Source: Streptomyces brasiliensis
GTDB taxonomy: Bacteria; Actinomycetota; Actinomycetes; Streptomycetales; Streptomycetaceae
Assembly: GCF_014647875.1 (NCBI RefSeq)
Contig: NZ_BMQA01000047.1
Span: 1-51,288 of the forward strand
Direction: 5' to 3'
DNA: 51,288 bases
Part shown: positions 47,145 through 51,288 of the stretch, piece by piece
How positions within the stretch are numbered: position 1 is the first letter of the stretch
Layout of the letters: each line of letters starts with the position of its first letter
The notes under the pieces: generated by a model
The model's input: only the letters and a program-made list of their open reading frames with translations
The model's database searches: none
Told to the model about the DNA's origin: nothing
Translations under genes and position numbers: made by a program

Positions 47145-48158
47145 ATGGTCACCCTCACCGAGGTTGCCCGGCACGCCGGAGTCTCGGCCAGCACGGTGAG
47201 CTATGTCCTCAGCGGCAAGCGGTCCATTTCGGCCACCACCCGGCAGCGTGTCGAGCAGAGCATCCGTGAACTCGGCTACCACCCGAACGCCGGCGCCCGC
47301 GCACTGGCCAGCAGCAGGTCCAACATCATCGCGCTGGTGATCCCGTTGCGTACCGACATGTACGTGCCGGTCATGATGGAGATCGCCATCGCGGTGGCCA
47401 CCACGGCCCGCATGCACGGGTACGACATCCTGCTGCTCACCGGTGAGGAGGGGCCCGACGCGGTGCGCCGGGTGGCCGGCAGCGGGCTGGCGGACGCCAT
47501 GATCCTCATGGATGTCGAACTCGACGACGAGCGGCTCCCGTTGCTGCGTGAAACCGACCAGCCGTCCGTGCTCATCGGCCTGCCTTCCGACACGACGGGG
47601 ATGACCTGCGTCGACCTCGACTTCACGGCGACCGGGGCGTTGTGCGTGGAGCATCTGGCGAATCTCGGACACCGCGACATCGCCGTCATCGGTGCGGCCC
47701 CGGCCGTCTACGAGCGGCACACCGGCTTCGCAGAGCGCACCCTCGACGGACTCCGGTCCCGGGCGCGGGAGCTGGGCGTCCGTGTCCTGCACCGCCCCTG
47801 CGAGGGCGGGTACGACGCACTGGCCCTGATCCTTGCCCGCATCTTCGACGAACGCCCCGGCACCACGGGCTTCGTCCTGCAGAACGAGTCCGCGGTGGAG
47901 CCCCTGCTCGGCCTGCTGCGCCAGCAGGGCAGGGCCGTGCCCGAGGACGTGTCGGTCGTTGCGATCTGTCCCGACCAGGTCGCCGTCCAGGCATCGGTGC
48001 GGCTCACATCGGTCGCCATCCCGGCACAGGAAATGGGCCGGTTCGCCGTGGAGCACCTCATCACCAAGCTCGACGGCCGCGGCAGCGACGAAATCGTGCT
48101 GCTTGCCCCGGAGCTGGTGGTTCGCGGGAGTACGGGTCCGGCGCCCGTGACGCCCTGA
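47145..48158 (+). CDS. LacI family transcriptional regulator (xylose module)
   Basis: 337 residues from ATG 47145, with GGAG six bases upstream. The helix-turn-helix is VTLTEVARHAGVSASTVSYV with the hinge helix NAGARALASSRSN. The periplasmic-binding-like core (65-330) binds the effector; GLADAMILMDVELDD and LGHRDIAVIG are typical strands. It converges with the alpha-xylosidase gene, and GAAGCGCTTC palindromes lie before itself and at both target genes, so it probably represses xyloside use until xylose or a xyloside is present. Confidence 0.9.
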   Translation: MVTLTEVARHAGVSASTVSYVLSGKRSISATTRQRVEQSIRELGYHPNAGARALASSRSNIIALVIPLRTDMYVPVMMEIAIAVATTARMHGYDILLLTGEEGPDAVRRVAGSGLADAMILMDVELDDERLPLLRETDQPSVLIGLPSDTTGMTCVDLDFTATGALCVEHLANLGHRDIAVIGAAPAVYERHTGFAERTLDGLRSRARELGVRVLHRPCEGGYDALALILARIFDERPGTTGFVLQNESAVEPLLGLLRQQGRAVPEDVSVVAICPDQVAVQASVRLTSVAIPAQEMGRFAVEHLITKLDGRGSDEIVLLAPELVVRGSTGPAPVTP

Positions 48159-48195
48159 CGTCGCCGCCGACCGCACGTCGGACACCGGGGACGAA

Positions 48196-48233
48196 TGAGG
48201 GGCGGGACGCGCACACATGCGTCCCGCCCCTCA
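48196..48233. terminator. 15-base-pair bidirectional terminator
   Basis: A perfect stem, TGAGGGGCGGGACGC (48196-48210) with GCGTCCCGCCCCTCA (48219-48233) and an 8-base loop, lies between the convergent LacI and alpha-xylosidase genes. Its symmetry serves both directions. Confidence 0.85.
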
Positions 48234-48264
48234 CCCCCGGTTGGACCGGGGTCGCCGTGCCGGC

Positions 48265-50535
48265 TCAGGCCAGCGGCACGGTCACCCCGCCGCTCCCGGT
48301 GGCGTTCGCGCCGCCCGCGACCCGCACGGTGAACGGCTTGTCGCTGCCCTCCGCGGTGACGCGCAGCGTGTCGCCGTCCCGCAGGACGCGGAAGGTGGCA
48401 GCGGTGAGGCCGGCCCGGTCCGGGACGGTCACGGTGCGCTCGTAGCCGCCCTCGGTGGTCGGGTGGACCAGCAGCGTGATGCCGTCCAGCCAGTCGCCGT
48501 CGGGGCGCTGGTCGTCGGCGGCCAGCGGCAGGACGGCTCCCTCGCGGACGTACAGCGGAAGGCTGTCGTAGCCGTGGCGCTCGGTGCGCCAGGCCGGGCC
48601 GGTGACCGTCTCGCCGGTGAGCAGTTGCGTCCAGGCGCCCTCAGGCAGATAGACCTCGACCTCGCCGTCCTCGGCGAAGACCGGGGCGACCAGCAGGTCG
48701 GCGCCGAGCATGTACTGGCGGTCCAGCGGGCGGCAGGCCGGGTCGCCGGGGAACTCAAGCAGCATCGGGCGCATCGAGGGCACACCGGTGCGGTGGGCCT
48801 CGACGCCGACGCCGTACAGGTACGGCATCAGACGGTGCTTGAGCAGGGTGAAACGGCGGGCGACGTCGACGGCCTCGTCGCCGAACGCCCACGGCACGCG
48901 GTAGGAGGAGGAGCCGTGCAGACGACTGTGCGAGGAGAGCAGGCCGAAGGCCAGCCAGCGCTTGAACACCGAGGCGTCCGGCGTGCCCTCGAAGCCGCCG
49001 ATGTCGTGACTCCAGAAGCCGAAGCCGCTCAGCGACAGTGACAGCCCGCCGCGCAGCGACTCGGCCATGGCCTCGAAGGAGGACCAGCAGTCACCGCCCC
49101 AGTGCACGGGGTACTGCTGGCCGCCCGCAGTTGCGGAGCGGGCGAACAGCACGGCCTCGCCCTGTCCGCGCTCCTTCTCGAGCAGCTCGAAGACGGTCTT
49201 GTTGTACAGCTCGGTGTAGTAGTTGTGCATCCGCTCGGGGTCCGAGCCGTCGTGCCAGACGACGTCGGTGGGGATGCGCTCGCCGAAGTCGGTCTTGAAG
49301 CAGTCGACGCCCTGGTCCAGCAGCGGCTTGAGCTTCGACTGGAACCAGGCGCAGGCCTCGGGGCTGGTGAAGTCCACCAGACCCATGCCCGCCTGCCACA
49401 GGTCCCACTGCCACACGTCGCCGTTGGCCCGGCGCACCAGGTGCCCGAGCTCGGCGGCCTCGTCGAACAGGGGGGACTTCTGCGCGATGTAGGGGTTGAT
49501 CCAGGCGCTGATCCGCAGGCCCTTGGCCTTCAGCCGGGCCAGCATGCCCTCGGGGTCGGGGAAGACGTCCGGGTCCCACTGGAAGTCGCACCACTGGTAC
49601 TCGCGCATCCAGAAGCAGTCGAAATGGAACACCGACAGCGGGATGCCGCGCTCGGCCATGCCGTCGACGAACGACATCACCGTCGCCTCGTCGTACGAGG
49701 TGGTGAACGAGGTGGTCAGCCACAGCCCGAAGGACCAGGCAGGTGGCAGGGCCGGGCGCCCGGTGAGGCCCGTGTAGCGAGTGAGGACGTCCTTCGGGGT
49801 GGGTCCCGCGACGACGTAGAACTCCAGGGTCTGGTCCTCCACGCTGAACTGGACCTGGCCGACGGACTCCGATCCGACCTCGAAGGAGACCTTGCCGGGG
49901 TGGTTGACGAAGACGCCGTAGCCGCGCGAGGAGAGGTAGAACGGGATGTTCTTGTACGCCTGCTCGCTGCTGGTGCCGCCGTCCGCCTGCCACATGTCGA
50001 CGACCTGGCCGTTCTTGACGAACGGGGTGAAGCGTTCGCCGAGGCCGTAGACCTGCTCGCCGACGCCGAGCGCGAGCTTGCCCACCATGTGATGCCCGCC
50101 CTGGTCGGTGGTGGCGAAGGCGGCGCCCTTGGCGCCCACCTGGGTCAGCTCGCGGCCGTCGGCGTCGCGGAAGCTCAGCGCGAAGGGGGCGGAGCTGTCC
50201 AGACGCACGCTGAGGGGGCCGCTGGTCAACTCAGTGATGCTGCCTTCGGCGCGGACCTCGCCGACACCGCCCTCGACACCGCCGACGGTGAACTCGGGCC
50301 CGGTCCGGCGCTTGCCGGAGTGGTGGGTGAGGCGGATGCCGATGACGCCCTCGGCCGGCGAGAAGCAGTCGACCGAGATGAGTGGCGCGTTGAGCGTGGC
50401 GCCCCTCCCCGTCACCCGTTGCACTGCGGCATACGTGTTGAAGCGCTTCGATTCAGTGCGGACATCACGCACCTCGGTGGCGTAGGCGATCTGTACGCCA
50501 TCGCGAATGCGCCAGAAGCCATCGGTGAACTTCAT
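48265..50535 (-). CDS. Alpha-xylosidase, glycoside hydrolase family 31
   Basis: 756 residues, no signal peptide, so it acts in the cytosol on imported xylosides such as isoprimeverose. It begins MKFTDGFWRIRDGV, typical of YicI-type alpha-xylosidases. The nucleophile Asp lies in DCFKTDFGERIP (about residue 415), the acid/base Asp in HWGGDCWSSFEAM, and FDCFWMREYQWCDFQWDP is the YicI-type substrate pocket. GAGGAAG precedes ATG 50535. The gene diverges from xylose isomerase. A GAAGCGCTTC palindrome covers codons 29-32, encoding S-K-R-F, a position where a bound repressor could block transcription. Confidence 0.92.
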   Translation of the reverse strand: MKFTDGFWRIRDGVQIAYATEVRDVRTESKRFNTYAAVQRVTGRGATLNAPLISVDCFSPAEGVIGIRLTHHSGKRRTGPEFTVGGVEGGVGEVRAEGSITELTSGPLSVRLDSSAPFALSFRDADGRELTQVGAKGAAFATTDQGGHHMVGKLALGVGEQVYGLGERFTPFVKNGQVVDMWQADGGTSSEQAYKNIPFYLSSRGYGVFVNHPGKVSFEVGSESVGQVQFSVEDQTLEFYVVAGPTPKDVLTRYTGLTGRPALPPAWSFGLWLTTSFTTSYDEATVMSFVDGMAERGIPLSVFHFDCFWMREYQWCDFQWDPDVFPDPEGMLARLKAKGLRISAWINPYIAQKSPLFDEAAELGHLVRRANGDVWQWDLWQAGMGLVDFTSPEACAWFQSKLKPLLDQGVDCFKTDFGERIPTDVVWHDGSDPERMHNYYTELYNKTVFELLEKERGQGEAVLFARSATAGGQQYPVHWGGDCWSSFEAMAESLRGGLSLSLSGFGFWSHDIGGFEGTPDASVFKRWLAFGLLSSHSRLHGSSSYRVPWAFGDEAVDVARRFTLLKHRLMPYLYGVGVEAHRTGVPSMRPMLLEFPGDPACRPLDRQYMLGADLLVAPVFAEDGEVEVYLPEGAWTQLLTGETVTGPAWRTERHGYDSLPLYVREGAVLPLAADDQRPDGDWLDGITLLVHPTTEGGYERTVTVPDRAGLTAATFRVLRDGDTLRVTAEGSDKPFTVRVAGGANATGSGGVTVPLA
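50440..50449. promoter_or_regulatory. LacI-type operator inside alpha-xylosidase gene
   Basis: GAAGCGCTTC lies 87-96 bases into the alpha-xylosidase coding sequence. It is identical to the cores at 47116 and 50823 and is flanked by TT or CAA as they are. Repression from an intragenic site is inferred. Confidence 0.65.
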
Positions 50536-50817
50536 GATCTTCCTCAGGGGGGTGAGCGGAGGCTGTCGGGTGGAGCACAGGCAGCGTCACGACGAGCTTG
50601 ATCGTACACATAACCAATCCGCTCCAACGGGCTCCGCGCCAGCGGAGACGGCCCTGACCAGGTCCTTTTACATAAACAGAACCACTGTTTCACAGTAAGT
50701 AGTGAAGGGGATGTGCCACACAAGCTGGCGTGAGCGCAGCTTCTTGGCGTATTAGTCATCAGGTCAAACAAAACCGTCCGGCGACGTTGCCGGACCGCGC
50801 GACAGCAAGGGCCGTAC
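50536..50817. promoter_or_regulatory. Divergent promoter region xylosidase / xylose isomerase
   Basis: 282 bases with unusually low GC in parts (50605-50780). Overlapping small inverted repeats AAACAG-N5-CTGTTT (50674-50690) and ACTGT-TTC-ACAGT (50684-50696) lie in it. They are candidate activator sites or promoter elements for one or both divergent genes. No reading frame of note. I could not fix the -35/-10 boxes with confidence. Confidence 0.5.
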
Positions 50818-51288
50818 ATGTCGAAGCGCTTCAACGCAACCCTTGAGGACAGGTTCACCTTCGGTCTGTGGACTGTCGGCTGGCAGGGAAGGGACCCGTT
50901 CGGCGACGCCACCCGTCCGGCCCTCGACCCGGTCGAGACGGTGCACCGCCTGGCGGAACTGGGCGCCTACGGTGTGACGTTCCACGACGACGATCTGATC
51001 CCGTTCGGGTCCTCGGACGCCGAGCGGGAATCGCACATCAAGCGCTTCCGCCAGGCCCTGGACGCCACCGGCCTCACCGTGCCGATGGCCACCACCAACC
51101 TCTTCACCCACCCGGTCTTCAAGGACGGCGGGTTCACCGCCAACGACCGTGACGTGCGTCGCTACGCGCTGCGCAAGACGATCCGCAACATCGACCTGGC
51201 GGCCGAGCTGGGCGCGAAGACCTACGTGGCCTGGGGCGGCCGTGAGGGCGCCGAGTCCGGCGCCGCCAAGGACGTCCGCGTGGCCCTG
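50818..51288 (+). CDS. xylA: Xylose isomerase, N-terminal part (cut by window end)
   Basis: 157 residues are visible; the frame is still open at the last base. The family is about 390 residues, so some 60 percent is outside. After MSKRFNATLEDRF comes FGLWTVGWQGRDPFGDATRP, typical of actinobacterial xylose isomerases; VTFHDDDLIPFG carries the catalytic His/Asp pair and TNLFTHPVFKDGGFTAND the next conserved block. It converts D-xylose to D-xylulose in the cytosol. ATG 50818 has AAGGG about ten bases upstream. The first codons are an operator: GAAGCGCTTC covers codons 2-5. Confidence 0.93.
   Translation, partial: MSKRFNATLEDRFTFGLWTVGWQGRDPFGDATRPALDPVETVHRLAELGAYGVTFHDDDLIPFGSSDAERESHIKRFRQALDATGLTVPMATTNLFTHPVFKDGGFTANDRDVRRYALRKTIRNIDLAAELGAKTYVAWGGREGAESGAAKDVRVAL
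50823..50832. promoter_or_regulatory. LacI-type operator at the xylA start
   Basis: GAAGCGCTTC begins five bases after the A of the xylA ATG. It matches the sites at 47116 and 50440, and with 50440 brackets the divergent promoter region (383 bases apart), so looping between the two is conceivable. Confidence 0.7.

Overview
The window is high-GC DNA with the strong G/C third-position bias, GTG starts, stop/start overlaps (ATGA, GTGA) and gene content of a Streptomyces chromosome (basis: codon usage and recognised families; the species cannot be told). It holds 39 genes that look intact, one xylose isomerase gene cut off by the window end, two broken genes and one doubtful small ORF. I see no rRNA, tRNA, CRISPR array, integrase or complete insertion sequence.

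Layout. 1-890: mostly non-coding, with a broken dihydrofolate-reductase-like N-terminus. 891-2647: YcgR/YcgQ-type permease pair. 2754-9565: a sugar module with a Gfo/Idh/MocA dehydrogenase, a divergent GntR/HutC regulator, a sugar ABC transporter (lipoprotein, permease, ATPase), a ROK kinase and a small membrane protein. Two copies of the palindrome TGTCCGGACA mark the likely GntR operators. 9642-14572: SNF2 helicase coupled to a SWIM zinc-finger protein. 15083-18518: a PcaD-PcaC-like fusion whose hydrolase half lacks the nucleophile serine, a metallo-beta-lactamase-fold hydrolase, exonuclease III and a DUF6278-like protein. 18643-19604: a gluA/gluD deletion scar. 19656-26664: secreted S15-type hydrolase, an unknown membrane-anchored protein, secreted gamma-glutamyltransferase and a ClpC-type ATPase. 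26834-27589: methionine aminopeptidase.

28008-37007 is a reductive pyrimidine/hydantoin catabolic cluster: two beta-ureidopropionase-type amidohydrolases, a class III aminotransferase, a PucR regulator, dihydropyrimidinase, an F420-type LLM oxidoreductase and an NCS1 permease. NCS1 would import the base or hydantoin, dihydropyrimidinase would open the ring, the nitrilase-fold enzymes would release a beta-amino acid, and the aminotransferase would deaminate it. No dihydropyrimidine dehydrogenase is visible. The motif GTGAAACATG lies in front of both amidohydrolase genes.

37036-41639: secreted DUF3558-like protein, a methyltransferase/AhpD-like pair, and a divergent NarL-type two-component system with a perfect 10-8-10 inverted repeat between them. 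41693-46601: a second, cytosolic gamma-glutamyltransferase, an inositol-monophosphatase-family enzyme, a phytoene-dehydrogenase-like oxidoreductase and a coupled macrodomain protein. 46602-47144 has no convincing gene but holds several perfect hairpins in series, and is the best candidate here for an undescribed RNA or a ribozyme/mobile-element remnant. 47145-51288: a xylose module with a LacI regulator, an alpha-xylosidase and a divergent xylose isomerase. The palindrome GAAGCGCTTC lies before lacI and inside the 5' coding ends of both enzyme genes.
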